From NCBI GenBank assembly GCA_945788655.1, contig CALZMV010000025.1, positions 1 through 13,427 on the forward strand: a stretch of 13,427 bases of DNA, written 5' to 3'. The stretch is from an uncultured Clostridia bacterium. GTDB lineage: Bacteria > Bacillota > Clostridia > Peptostreptococcales > Anaerovoracaceae. Below, in pieces: positions 1 through 6,626 of the stretch. Within the stretch, counting starts at the first letter, position 1. Each line of letters starts with the position of its first letter. Below the pieces are notes generated by a model, which did no database searches, had not been told where the DNA came from, and was given only the letters and a program-made list of their open reading frames with translations. The translations under genes were made by a program, and so were the position numbers.

Positions 1-588
1 GGATAATACTGCTGCTTCCTCTTTGAGTTTATCCTGAAGCACCTGATAGTACCCGGTTTTAAATATCTCACGAAAGATCTTCTGTCTGTCCTTTGTTTCA
101 GCCAGTAGCAGCTTCAAAAAATCTCCCTGTGCAATCATTGCAATTTGGGAAAACTGATTTCTATCTACACCTATTATTTCTCTGATTTTCTCAGTAACTG
201 CCTTTTCTTTAGTAATAACTGTTCCATCGGGCATAATCAGTTCTGCACTTGAATTTTGTTTTGTCTCACCATTTCCGCGCTTAGCAGGTCTCATGTATTC
301 GGGGTTTCTTTTTATATGAAAAATCTGACCTTTATTTGCAAATTCAAGTTCAACCACTGTAGGTGTTTCTGCATCTGCGTATTTGGAGCGAAGCATGGAA
401 TTCTCTCTTATGTCACCGCTTGCAGAGCCATAAAGAGCAAAGCATATTGCATCAAAAATAGTTGTTTTGCCTGCACCTGTATCTCCTGTAATCAGATATA
501 ATCCCTTATTCCCCAGACGAGTCATATCAATTTCTGTAATGCCGGCATAAGGTCCGAATGCTGAAATTTTTAATCTAATTGGTCTCAT
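1..588 (-). CDS. sbcC: SbcC exonuclease ATPase subunit, N-terminal part (cut by window edge)
   Basis: This is the ATPase subunit of the SbcCD (Rad50/Mre11-type) complex, which trims hairpins and blocked DNA double-strand ends. Only the first 196 codons are inside the window; the frame stays open to base 1. The protein starts MRPIRLKISAFGPYAG, and a Walker A motif GDTGAGKTT lies at residues 35-43, followed by FDAICFALYG. A Q-loop-like stretch QIAMIAQGDFLKLLL follows near residue 150, and the sequence then turns into charged helix, as expected at the start of the long SMC-type coiled coil. The Walker B and signature motifs lie beyond the edge. The ATG at 588 is 3 bases past the sbcD stop, and its ribosome binding site (GGGGTGAG) lies inside the last codons of sbcD, so the two genes are almost certainly translationally coupled. 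Family assignment is secure; the distal sequence is unseen. Confidence 0.95.
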   Translation of the reverse strand, partial: MRPIRLKISAFGPYAGITEIDMTRLGNKGLYLITGDTGAGKTTIFDAICFALYGSASGDIRENSMLRSKYADAETPTVVELEFANKGQIFHIKRNPEYMRPAKRGNGETKQNSSAELIMPDGTVITKEKAVTEKIREIIGVDRNQFSQIAMIAQGDFLKLLLAETKDRQKIFREIFKTGYYQVLQDKLKEEAAVLS

Positions 589-591
589 GAA

Positions 592-1722
592 CTACTCACC
601 CCATATTCTTTCTATTAAACTGCTGACAAAACGTGTCTGTTCTTCAGTCATGGCCTGATTGTTCTGCTTTTCATAGAACTCTGCAAATAGATCAATAGGT
701 TTTCTTTCCTCAATATTCTCTACCGGACCTAAATGCTGATTGGTCTTAGTGCGTTTATTATCATACTTAAGCTGCATTATATTGGGATATATCACTCTAA
801 GCCTTCCAATAGCATCAGGAACATCTTCTTCATCTGTCAATACAATTTGAATATAGTCTTCGGTATTAGTGTTCTCATAATTAGCCCTATGTGTAATTTC
901 GTTATAAGTTCCCCTTATTATTCTCATGTCACGCATTGGAACTAGGGGTTCAGTCTCTATAGTTACATTACCCTTCTCATTAAGCGTTACAATGGTAACA
1001 GATTTAACATGTGATACTTCAGAAAAAGAGTACTTAAGAGGTGTCCCACAGTATCTGATATTTTCTCTTTCTATATGCTGCGGTCCATGAATATGGCCAA
1101 GTGCAACATAGTCAAAATCACTCAATACAGAAGAATCCACATTATCACTGCCTCCAACGCTAATTTCTTCTGATTCACTGCGTTTAGCTCCTGTTACAAA
1201 CTGATGGGTTATCAAAATATTACGGCTACTGTCATCAATATCCATATTTGCAATGGCTGTTTTTACTGCATCAGTGTAATTTGTGATTTCAGCATCTGGA
1301 AAAAAACTTCTTACATGTGCAGGTTTGATGAAAGGCAGCATAAATATGTTCACCTGACCGTACTCATCTTCCTGAACATGTTTAACCACATTTCCAGAAT
1401 AAGCCGGGCAAATAAAAATACCACTCCTGTTTATCAGCCTGCTGCCAAAAGACAGTCTCTCAGCAGAATCATGATTACCACTTATAATATAAGTCTTTAG
1501 ATTTCTGTCTGCCAAGCTGCAAATAAAGTCATTTAACAGATGTACAGCTTCTTCTGATGGCATGGTCTTATCATAGATATCCCCTGCGATAATAATTCCA
1601 TCAGGCTTCACTCTGTCAATAATATCTAAAATTTGATTCAGAATAAAAATCTGATCTTCTATCATTGAAAACTCATTAACTCTTTTGCCGATATGTAAAT
1701 CCGATAAATGTATAAATTTCAT
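592..1722 (-). CDS. sbcD: SbcD exonuclease subunit (Mre11-type metallophosphoesterase)
   Basis: This is the manganese-dependent nuclease subunit that pairs with SbcC to process DNA double-strand ends and hairpins. The calcineurin-type phosphoesterase motifs are all present in order: SDLHIG (D8, H10), GDIYD (D48), GNHDS (N83, H84), ITHQF near residue 173 and GHIHG near 211, followed by the C-terminal cap region. The length, 376 residues, is normal for SbcD. The frame can be opened six codons further upstream (GTG at 1740), but the GAGGAG ribosome binding site lies inside that extension, 7 bases before the ATG at 1722, and MKFIHLSDLHIG is the usual family start. It is first in the operon, and sbcC follows after 3 bases. 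The promoter upstream contains a LexA-type box, which suggests DNA-damage control. Confidence 0.96.
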   Translation of the reverse strand: MKFIHLSDLHIGKRVNEFSMIEDQIFILNQILDIIDRVKPDGIIIAGDIYDKTMPSEEAVHLLNDFICSLADRNLKTYIISGNHDSAERLSFGSRLINRSGIFICPAYSGNVVKHVQEDEYGQVNIFMLPFIKPAHVRSFFPDAEITNYTDAVKTAIANMDIDDSSRNILITHQFVTGAKRSESEEISVGGSDNVDSSVLSDFDYVALGHIHGPQHIERENIRYCGTPLKYSFSEVSHVKSVTIVTLNEKGNVTIETEPLVPMRDMRIIRGTYNEITHRANYENTNTEDYIQIVLTDEEDVPDAIGRLRVIYPNIMQLKYDNKRTKTNQHLGPVENIEERKPIDLFAEFYEKQNNQAMTEEQTRFVSSLIERIWGE

Positions 1723-1729
1723 CAATTGT

Positions 1730-1735
1730 CTCCTC
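1730..1735 (-). promoter_or_regulatory. sbcD ribosome binding site
   Basis: GAGGAG on the minus strand, 7 bases before the ATG at 1722. It fixes the sbcD start and rules out the longer GTG-started frame at 1740. Confidence 0.85.
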
Positions 1736-1765
1736 TGCACATTATAAGGATATATTTACATCTCA

Positions 1766-1794
1766 ATTATACGGAACATCTGTTCTCATGTCAA
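1766..1794 (-). promoter_or_regulatory. sbcDC promoter (TTGACA-17-TATAAT)
   Basis: Both hexamers match the sigma-A consensus exactly: -35 TTGACA at 1794-1789 and -10 TATAAT at 1771-1766, separated by 17 bases. It lies 44 bases before the sbcD ATG and just downstream of the terminator of the preceding operon, so sbcDC should be its own transcription unit. A perfect promoter of this kind usually needs a repressor to keep it quiet, and the spacer contains a LexA-type box. Confidence 0.88.
1774..1785. promoter_or_regulatory. LexA (SOS/DinR) box in the sbcDC promoter spacer
   Basis: The palindromic 12-mer GAACATCTGTTC fits the Gram-positive LexA pattern GAAC-N4-GTTC with both half-sites perfect. 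It sits entirely between the -35 and -10 hexamers of the sbcDC promoter, where a bound repressor would block RNA polymerase. Repression by LexA and induction by DNA damage are inferred from motif and position. The flanking bases lack the full CG extension of the Bacillus consensus, so affinity may be moderate. Confidence 0.75.
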
Positions 1795-1810
1795 TTTGAA
1801 CCATGTTTAA

Positions 1811-1849
1811 AATAAAAAAAAGTGTAACCTCAAAATGTTGAGGTTACAC
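1811..1849 (-). terminator. Rho-independent terminator of the oxidoreductase-aminotransferase operon
   Basis: A perfect 12-bp stem (GTGTAACCTCAA at 1822-1833 with its complement at 1838-1849) closes a 4-base loop. On the minus strand it is followed by TTTTTTTATT. It ends the transcript that comes from the aminotransferase gene, 82 bases past that gene's stop. The stretch between stop and hairpin (1850-1931) shows nothing else. Confidence 0.92.
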
Positions 1850-1931
1850 CCTATTACCAAAATGCTTTATTAGCCACGTCTAAATGGTGGTGATTTAAAG
1901 AATAGTCAAGTGTTGCTAAGAACATGTACTA

Positions 1932-3068
1932 TTAAAGCAATGCAAGGTAATCTTCCAGAGCCTTCAGACTTTCTTTTAGCTTTTCAGGATCTCTGAAAGC
2001 TCCAAAGCCAACACGTAAAGTCTTAGGCATATCGAAATAATCTCCAGGTACAGTAAGGATTTTTTCCTTTTCCATCATATCCTTTGCTAATGTTTCAGAA
2101 TCAATGTCGTAATCATATTCAATCAGACAAGTTGTTCCGTGCGGCATAGCTGCAAGTTTGAGATGTGGCTGTTTTTCAACCCACTCTGCAACAATTTTTG
2201 TATTAGGATGAAGAATACTTTTTGCTCTTGCCCAAACTTTTTCGTAATTTTCCAGTGCGATTGAAGCAACTAATTCATCAAAGATACCGCAGCAGATTGT
2301 ATTATATGATCTTCTTGTCTTCATGATTTCATACATTTCAGGTTCACGGCAGATTACCCATCCGATACGAGTTCCTGCCATTGAGAACATCTTTGACATA
2401 CTGCTGACAGAAATTGCTCTCTTATAACCATAGTCAAGAATTGAAGGCATGTATTCATCATCGCCGCCTCTGTACATTTCATCACAGAGAATCCATGTGT
2501 TATGTTTCTTAGCAATATCTACGATTTTCTGCAATTCATCGCCGTTTAATGTACTACCGATTGGATTATTTGGATTTGTAAGGATAATCATCTTAGTATT
2601 GTCATCGCACAACTTATCCATTTCATCTAAGTCAAGCTTGTAGCCGTCTTCAGCCTTAAGCTGAACAATTCTTGTTTCAATTCCCAATCCTTTAGGAATA
2701 TCATAATGCTGCTGATATGAAGGTTTTACAACTACGCAGTTATCACCATGTTCAAGAACTGCTGAAATTGAAAGGTCATTAGCGCCGGTACCACCGATAA
2801 CCATCATAACTTCTTCAGGTTTAAGATCAGCTTTAGGATACAGACCCATTACAGCTTTTTTAACACGAGGAGAACCTGTAGCATCACCATGATGATAATG
2901 CAGGCTGAATGTTCTCATATCTTCAAGAAAAGCATCTAAGTCCTGTCCTGTTACTTCAAATAGTTCCTGCATATTCAATGCGCTTACGCAGCTGGAACCC
3001 AAATTATACTTTGCTAATGAATCCATTGGATTCAGCCATTCTTCTACTCCAAACCATGCTAATTTCAT
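1932..3068 (-). CDS. Class I/II PLP-dependent aminotransferase
   Basis: This is a fold-type I aminotransferase (aspartate aminotransferase superfamily), cytosolic, 378 residues, apparently intact. The expected active-site residues can be seen: an IGGTGAND cofactor loop near residues 91-98, TNPNNPIG (N168), CDEMY with D196 for the pyridine nitrogen, SMSKMFSMAGTRIGW with Schiff-base lysine K226 and R234, and LRVGFG with R352 for the substrate carboxylate. The substrate cannot be read from sequence. The FGVEEWLN opening recalls a clade often annotated near capreomycidine-synthase-like enzymes, but this is from memory. An AGGAGG site precedes the ATG, and the gene starts 18 bases after the oxidoreductase stop, so the two are one operon. 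A joint pathway is inferred: transamination of an amino acid coupled to an NAD(P)H-dependent imine reduction or reductive amination by the partner. Confidence 0.93.
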   Translation of the reverse strand: MKLAWFGVEEWLNPMDSLAKYNLGSSCVSALNMQELFEVTGQDLDAFLEDMRTFSLHYHHGDATGSPRVKKAVMGLYPKADLKPEEVMMVIGGTGANDLSISAVLEHGDNCVVVKPSYQQHYDIPKGLGIETRIVQLKAEDGYKLDLDEMDKLCDDNTKMIILTNPNNPIGSTLNGDELQKIVDIAKKHNTWILCDEMYRGGDDEYMPSILDYGYKRAISVSSMSKMFSMAGTRIGWVICREPEMYEIMKTRRSYNTICCGIFDELVASIALENYEKVWARAKSILHPNTKIVAEWVEKQPHLKLAAMPHGTTCLIEYDYDIDSETLAKDMMEKEKILTVPGDYFDMPKTLRVGFGAFRDPEKLKESLKALEDYLALL

Positions 3069-3086
3069 AATATTTTCCTCCTAATG

Positions 3087-4100
3087 TTACATTTCCATTT
3101 CAAATCCTATATTTGCTTCTTTTGCTTTACTTATGACAGCCTTTGCAGTTACAAGGTCTAAAATATATAAGCCTGTTGCATCAAACAATGTTATCTGGTC
3201 TTCAGACTCTCTTCCTTTGATGGTTCCGGCAATAACATCACCAATTTCTCCTGCTATATCAGATTCTTTAATTACACCTTGCTGCAGTGGAATCTCTATT
3301 TCCCCAACTCTCATGCATTGTGCCTTATCATCAGTAAATATTCTTGCACTACCGGAAATAGCACTTTCAATTTCCTGCTTTGTCTCCATATCAGAACCTA
3401 AACAGCTTAAATGAGCACCAGGTTTTAACCATTCTTTCATGATAAGAGGTTTTCTCGAAGGTGTGATTGTAATAATAGCATCACTGTTTCTCACTGCTTC
3501 TTCGATAGAATCACTAGCAACAAATTCAGCATTAACCTCCTCAAATTTAAAATCGGTCTTTAACTGCTCAGCAATATTAGCTACAAACTGCTGTGCAGCC
3601 TCAAAGCTCAGTGGATCCACTACATATACCTTTTCAATTTCAGGTCTCAAAATTAATGTAGCCGCAATCTGGAAAGGGGCCTGCTTACCTGCTCCAAGAA
3701 TCATAAGCGTTTTTGCATCCTTTCTGGCAAGCAAATCCACACCTAGAGCGCCTGCTGCACCAGTTCTCATGCAAGTAACATATGACGCATCCATAATTCC
3801 AATAGGAATGCCTGTATTTGAATCATATACCATCATTATTCCGTTAAATGGTGGTAAGCCCTTTTCTCTGTTTCCAGGGAAATTATTGAGCATCTTTAAT
3901 CCATGAAGTTGTTCTCCTTTGATATACCCTGAACGTATATCCATTGCGCCATGCTCGTCTACAAATTCGTAGTTTACAAGGGGCCAGATAACAGCTTTAC
4001 CATCTGATTTGAGCTTATAGACATTTCGAACTGCGTCAATTGTTTCTTTCATGTCTGCAACGCGTTTAACGTCTTCCCTTGTCAGTATTAAGTTACCCAT
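3087..4100 (-). CDS. Ornithine cyclodeaminase / alanine dehydrogenase / mu-crystallin family oxidoreductase
   Basis: This protein of 337 residues belongs to the OCD/mu-crystallin family of NAD(P)-dependent enzymes acting on amino or imino acids. Residues lining the active site of characterised members appear at matching places: R56, K69 in LHGLKMLNNFPGN, R112 in MRTGAAGALG, the Rossmann loop ILGAGKQA at 134-141, acidic D162 ending the next strand (favouring NAD), and D237 in HLSCLGSD. D237 corresponds to the catalytic aspartate of ornithine cyclodeaminase and is kept in archaeal alanine dehydrogenase, while mammalian mu-crystallin lacks it. Substrate therefore remains open: ornithine to proline, pyruvate/alanine, or a cyclic ketimine. 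The start is fixed by AAAGGAG seven bases upstream. It is first in a two-gene operon with an aminotransferase and is preceded by a promoter with a palindrome at the activator position, next to a PucR-type regulator. Confidence 0.92.
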   Translation of the reverse strand: MGNLILTREDVKRVADMKETIDAVRNVYKLKSDGKAVIWPLVNYEFVDEHGAMDIRSGYIKGEQLHGLKMLNNFPGNREKGLPPFNGIMMVYDSNTGIPIGIMDASYVTCMRTGAAGALGVDLLARKDAKTLMILGAGKQAPFQIAATLILRPEIEKVYVVDPLSFEAAQQFVANIAEQLKTDFKFEEVNAEFVASDSIEEAVRNSDAIITITPSRKPLIMKEWLKPGAHLSCLGSDMETKQEIESAISGSARIFTDDKAQCMRVGEIEIPLQQGVIKESDIAGEIGDVIAGTIKGRESEDQITLFDATGLYILDLVTAKAVISKAKEANIGFEMEM

Positions 4101-4164
4101 ATATTCTCCTTTCCTTCTTAAAAAATAGAAATAACTCGCCTTGTTCTTATGTTTTATTTATTAA

Positions 4165-4190
4165 CCTTTATGGTTTTCCTTTATAGGTTT
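4165..4190. repeat. Tandem direct repeat in the leader of the oxidoreductase operon
   Basis: Two adjacent near-identical 13-base units occur here: CCTTTATGGTTTT (4165-4177) and CCTTTATAGGTTT (4178-4190). They lie directly downstream of the predicted -10 hexamer, covering the expected transcription start and first transcribed bases. They could be a second regulator site, or chance in AT-rich sequence. Confidence 0.5.
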
Positions 4191-4219
4191 ATTATAAAAC
4201 TTTTTATTATATGTTCCAA
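4191..4219 (-). promoter_or_regulatory. Promoter of the oxidoreductase-aminotransferase operon (TTGGAA-17-TATAAT)
   Basis: The -35 is TTGGAA at 4219-4214 and the -10 is TATAAT at 4196-4191, with a 17-base spacer. Transcription would start near 4184, leaving a leader of roughly 85 bases before the ATG at 4100. The imperfect -35 next to an inverted repeat fits an activator-dependent promoter. Confidence 0.75.
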
Positions 4220-4236
4220 TTAGACTAAATCTAATT
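4218..4236. promoter_or_regulatory. Inverted repeat, candidate PucR-type regulator site
   Basis: A perfect 7-bp inverted repeat with a 5-base centre, AATTAGA-N5-TCTAATT, overlaps the outer two bases of the predicted -35. Its centre (4227) falls about 43 bases upstream of the predicted start site, a classic position for an activator touching polymerase. The pucR-type gene lies immediately upstream. That its product binds here is inferred from position and symmetry; I do not know a consensus for this subfamily. Confidence 0.6.
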
Positions 4237-4251
4237 ATTATCAGTCCCCAT

Positions 4252-4315
4252 TTAGAAAAAATATAAAAATCCCCCGCTTAATCTCTGATTTTCAGAATCA
4301 GTTCATAATTGGGGG
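4252..4315 (-). terminator. Terminator after the pucR-type gene
   Basis: CCCCC at 4271-4275 pairs with GGGGG at 4311-4315, and inside this a second stem CTGATT/AATCAG (4285-4290 with 4296-4301) closes a 5-base loop, with an unpaired internal loop between. On the minus strand the G/C stem is followed by ATTTTTATATTTTTT. It separates the nth-lipoprotein-regulator transcript from the downstream metabolic operon. Confidence 0.8.
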
Positions 4316-4337
4316 AAAAAATTTACCAGTACTTTCC

Positions 4338-5540
4338 TCATATCAGCTGGTCAAGATATGGTCTGGCTTTATATACTCTTGTAAAAAAGAAAAGATTTCC
4401 TGTCGTTGTAATAGTATCACTGCCTCCAAATAATTTATTAATCTTATCTATTCTGTATCGCACAGTATTTTTGTGCTGATGCAGCATTTCTGAAGTTTTT
4501 TCAATGTTACCTTTACACTGAACATAAGCTAAAAGAGTTTCGAGAAATGGTGTCCCGGTATGCTCTGCTTCAGAGATTGAATCCATAACGGTCTTAAAGA
4601 ACAACTCAGTATACTCGCTTCTCATATTTCCAAATATTACGCTATCTACACCGATTTCATCAAAGCATTTAATTTGTTCATTTTCCAAAATGGCGGTTGT
4701 ATTTGAAATAATCGCTGACTTAAACATTGCCTCTATGTTATTTCCATCATACATATTGCCAACTCCGATATGATAGTCCTTTAGTATTTTTTCCGTCTTT
4801 AAGCGGTGTTTAAGTTCAGATAAATAATCGACCATAGCTCTTTCAATCTCTTTTGAACCTGAAAGAATAAGAAATACACCTCTCTTATAAAGTGCAAAAC
4901 CGTTGAAGATTCCTTTGCCTCCACCTATATTATTACATACATTGTTCAGACAGTTTATTACGTCTCTGTACTGATTTGTCAGCTTTTCCGCAGAAAGAAT
5001 TATCTTTGAATTATCGGAAATATACAATGCAGCCATGCACCCTATTTCAAAATATGGATTAATATTGTACAGCAATGCTTGTTTATCCTTATTTGACAGG
5101 TTAGAACTACGTATTATCCTCTCAAGGATTCTCTCATTTACAGAATAGTTTCTGTCATTATCTATCTCGTTTTGAATTAATCGTGTCAAATCATTAATGT
5201 ATGTACCGGAAAAGATAAAAATCGGCACAGCATGTGCCTCTGCATAAGCTCGCAGGTCATCTGAAATGTCGTTTACAAATACATTCTTTATTGCAATGCC
5301 TGCTATCTTATTGTTTATCAATACTTTCAAATATCTTTCAGCCTCGCGCAGGTTGTCCTTGAACATGGAAAGAGTTGTGAACACTAAAATATCAGGGGGA
5401 AAATCCTTCTTGATCGCATCATCATCTTCCCAATCAAAAAATCCTGCACAAGAAACGGGATTATTTAGTCCATTTTCACCACATATCAACTTGAACGATG
5501 AAAACTCTTTTTTTGATAACAACATTGATACTGTAATCAT
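4338..5540 (-). CDS. PucR-family transcriptional regulator
   Basis: A 400-residue DNA-binding regulator of the PucR/CdaR-like group. The N-terminal part (about 1-125) has the PucR sensory-domain character: MITVSMLL at the start, an early SCAGFFDWED segment, then PPDILVFTTLSMFKD and IAGIAIKN. The middle is the GGDEF-like region of this family without catalytic motifs (GVGNMYDG, MFKSAIISNTTAI). The C-terminal helix-turn-helix occupies about 333-372, with GNIEKTSEMLHQHKNTVRYRIDKI, the typical PucR recognition helix. Members usually activate neighbouring amino-acid or purine catabolic genes. The gene starts 13 bases after the lipoprotein stop, with a GAGGG site touching that stop, so it is probably translationally coupled to it. 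The likely target is the oxidoreductase-aminotransferase operon just downstream, which has its own promoter and palindrome. The ligand is unknown. Confidence 0.9.
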   Translation of the reverse strand: MITVSMLLSKKEFSSFKLICGENGLNNPVSCAGFFDWEDDDAIKKDFPPDILVFTTLSMFKDNLREAERYLKVLINNKIAGIAIKNVFVNDISDDLRAYAEAHAVPIFIFSGTYINDLTRLIQNEIDNDRNYSVNERILERIIRSSNLSNKDKQALLYNINPYFEIGCMAALYISDNSKIILSAEKLTNQYRDVINCLNNVCNNIGGGKGIFNGFALYKRGVFLILSGSKEIERAMVDYLSELKHRLKTEKILKDYHIGVGNMYDGNNIEAMFKSAIISNTTAILENEQIKCFDEIGVDSVIFGNMRSEYTELFFKTVMDSISEAEHTGTPFLETLLAYVQCKGNIEKTSEMLHQHKNTVRYRIDKINKLFGGSDTITTTGNLFFFTRVYKARPYLDQLI

Positions 5541-5553
5541 AACTCTGCACCCT

Positions 5554-5964
5554 CTATTTCTCTACAAAAAACTCCCTAATCTCACCATTAAAATCAAGTT
5601 TTATATGCTCGCTGTCATATTCAATAACTTTCACTTCAGTAATCATTGTTGCAGTTTTGGACTGTGTATTAAATGTAATAATCTGCTGTTCAGAATCATA
5701 AGAATAAGAATCTATCAGATCAGAATCATTTACAGGTTCACCACACGAGCAGTAATAACTTAAAGAACCATCCGTATTGAAGCATAAATGCTCGATATCA
5801 ACCTCAGTTTCCCTGGTCCACTCTGTACCTATAAAATCTGCATCGTATTTTTCATCCGAATCAATAGAATCTGATTTTGAATCACAGCCAACAAAAACAA
5901 AAGTCAAGCAGAGAATAAATACTATCAAAAAAATTTTTTTATTTACAGAATTCACAATATTCAT
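5554..5964 (-). CDS. Small predicted lipoprotein of unknown function
   Basis: I do not recognise a named family. The protein has 136 residues: a short basic start with KK at 9-10, a hydrophobic stretch of about 15 residues, and FVGC ending at C27, followed by a serine/aspartate-rich linker. This is a type II signal peptide, so the mature protein should be lipid-anchored outside the membrane; phenylalanine at -3 of the lipobox is a slight departure from the usual L/V/I. The mature part, about 110 residues, is acidic and alternates short strands (LCFNTDGSLSYYCSCG, QIITFNTQS, HIKLDFNGEIREF), suggesting a small beta domain; CSC could be a disulfide or metal site. The ATG overlaps the end of nth by 26 bases, with GAGGAG ten bases upstream inside nth. 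It sits between nth and a pucR-type gene, and a role with either is unproven. Confidence 0.85.
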   Translation of the reverse strand: MNIVNSVNKKIFLIVFILCLTFVFVGCDSKSDSIDSDEKYDADFIGTEWTRETEVDIEHLCFNTDGSLSYYCSCGEPVNDSDLIDSYSYDSEQQIITFNTQSKTATMITEVKVIEYDSEHIKLDFNGEIREFFVEK

Positions 5965-6565
5965 TTATTCCACACTCCTCACATTTTGGTTTTCGTGCAT
6001 CGCAGCACTGTCTTCCGTGAAAAATAAGGCTGTGATGTGTTCTTGACCATCTTTCCTCAGGAATTCTATCCATAAGGGCATATTCTGTCTTTAATACATC
6101 TTTTTCACTAACTAAACCGATTCTATTTGCCACACGGAAAACATGTGTGTCCACAGCAATTCTCTGATGTCCGAATCCGACAGAAAGCACCACATTGGCA
6201 GTTTTTCTGCCAACCCCAGGTAATGCCACAAGGGAATCATAATCATCAGGAACAATCCCTCCATGATTCTGCACAAGTGCTTTGGCCATACCGACAATAT
6301 TTTTTGCCTTGGTCTTATACATTCCGATTCTTCGAATAAGTTCTTCAACATCACTTATAGCAGCAGCTGCCAGTTCTTCAGGTGTTTTATATTTTTCAAA
6401 GAGAGCCGGAGTAATAAGATTTACAGACTTGTCAGTTGTCTGAGCAGAAAGTGCAACAGCAACAATAAGCTGAAAAACATTATCATGTACCAGCGCACAT
6501 TCTGCATCAGGATACATTTCTTCTAATTTGTCCAAAATTATCTTTATGTCTTCGTTTCTTACCAC
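5939..6565 (-). CDS. nth: Endonuclease III (DNA glycosylase/AP lyase)
   Basis: This is a base-excision repair enzyme that removes oxidised pyrimidines and cleaves the abasic site. Counting from the GTG start it has 208 residues, normal for the family. The helix-hairpin-helix LPGVGRKTANVV (115-126) carries catalytic lysine K121, and VDTHVFRV supplies D139. The C-terminus holds a [4Fe-4S] cluster motif C-X6-C-X2-C-X5-C at C188, C195, C198 and C204. The longest open frame begins at a TTG (6577), but the GGAGG at 6575-6571 lies inside that extension and is 5 bases before the GTG at 6565, so GTG is preferred. It is first in an apparent operon with the lipoprotein gene (26-base overlap) and the pucR-type gene, and is divergent from the cupin gene. 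Confidence 0.96.
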   Translation of the reverse strand: MVRNEDIKIILDKLEEMYPDAECALVHDNVFQLIVAVALSAQTTDKSVNLITPALFEKYKTPEELAAAAISDVEELIRRIGMYKTKAKNIVGMAKALVQNHGGIVPDDYDSLVALPGVGRKTANVVLSVGFGHQRIAVDTHVFRVANRIGLVSEKDVLKTEYALMDRIPEERWSRTHHSLIFHGRQCCDARKPKCEECGINEYCEFCK

Positions 6566-6570
6566 AAAAA

Positions 6571-6575
6571 CCTCC
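6571..6575 (-). promoter_or_regulatory. nth ribosome binding site setting a GTG start
   Basis: GGAGG on the minus strand, 5 bases before the GTG at 6565-6563. It rules against the TTG at 6577, which overlaps it. Confidence 0.8.
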
Positions 6576-6595
6576 AATTATGATATACTAACTAT

Positions 6596-6624
6596 ATTAT
6601 ACAAGTTTTAAAGGGAGGAAACAA
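6596..6624 (-). promoter_or_regulatory. Probable nth promoter (TTGTTT-17-TATAAT)
   Basis: The -35 is TTGTTT at 6624-6619 and the -10 is TATAAT at 6601-6596, with a 17-base spacer. The predicted start is near 6589, about 25 bases before the GTG. It overlaps the ribosome binding site region of the divergent cupin gene, so the two transcripts would overlap at their 5' ends if cupin starts upstream of here. The cupin promoter itself is not clear; TATATT or TATTAT around 6593-6600 could be its -10, without a good -35. Confidence 0.55.
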
Positions 6625-6626
6625 CT

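Noticed and set aside
1723..1740. Longer SbcD start (six extra residues from a GTG at 1740)
   Set aside because: The extension contains the ribosome binding site GAGGAG, and family proteins begin at MKFIHLSD.
1862..1900. Small CCAC/GTGG hairpin in the 3' region of the aminotransferase transcript
   Set aside because: Only four base pairs with no T-run; chance level in this sequence.
3439..3906. A 155-codon open frame on the plus strand opposite the OCD-family gene
   Set aside because: It lies wholly antisense to a gene with clear catalytic motifs, has no family features and looks like a codon-bias shadow. The same applies to the 165-codon plus-strand frame at 5266-5763 and the shorter ones opposite sbcD, metY and clpB.
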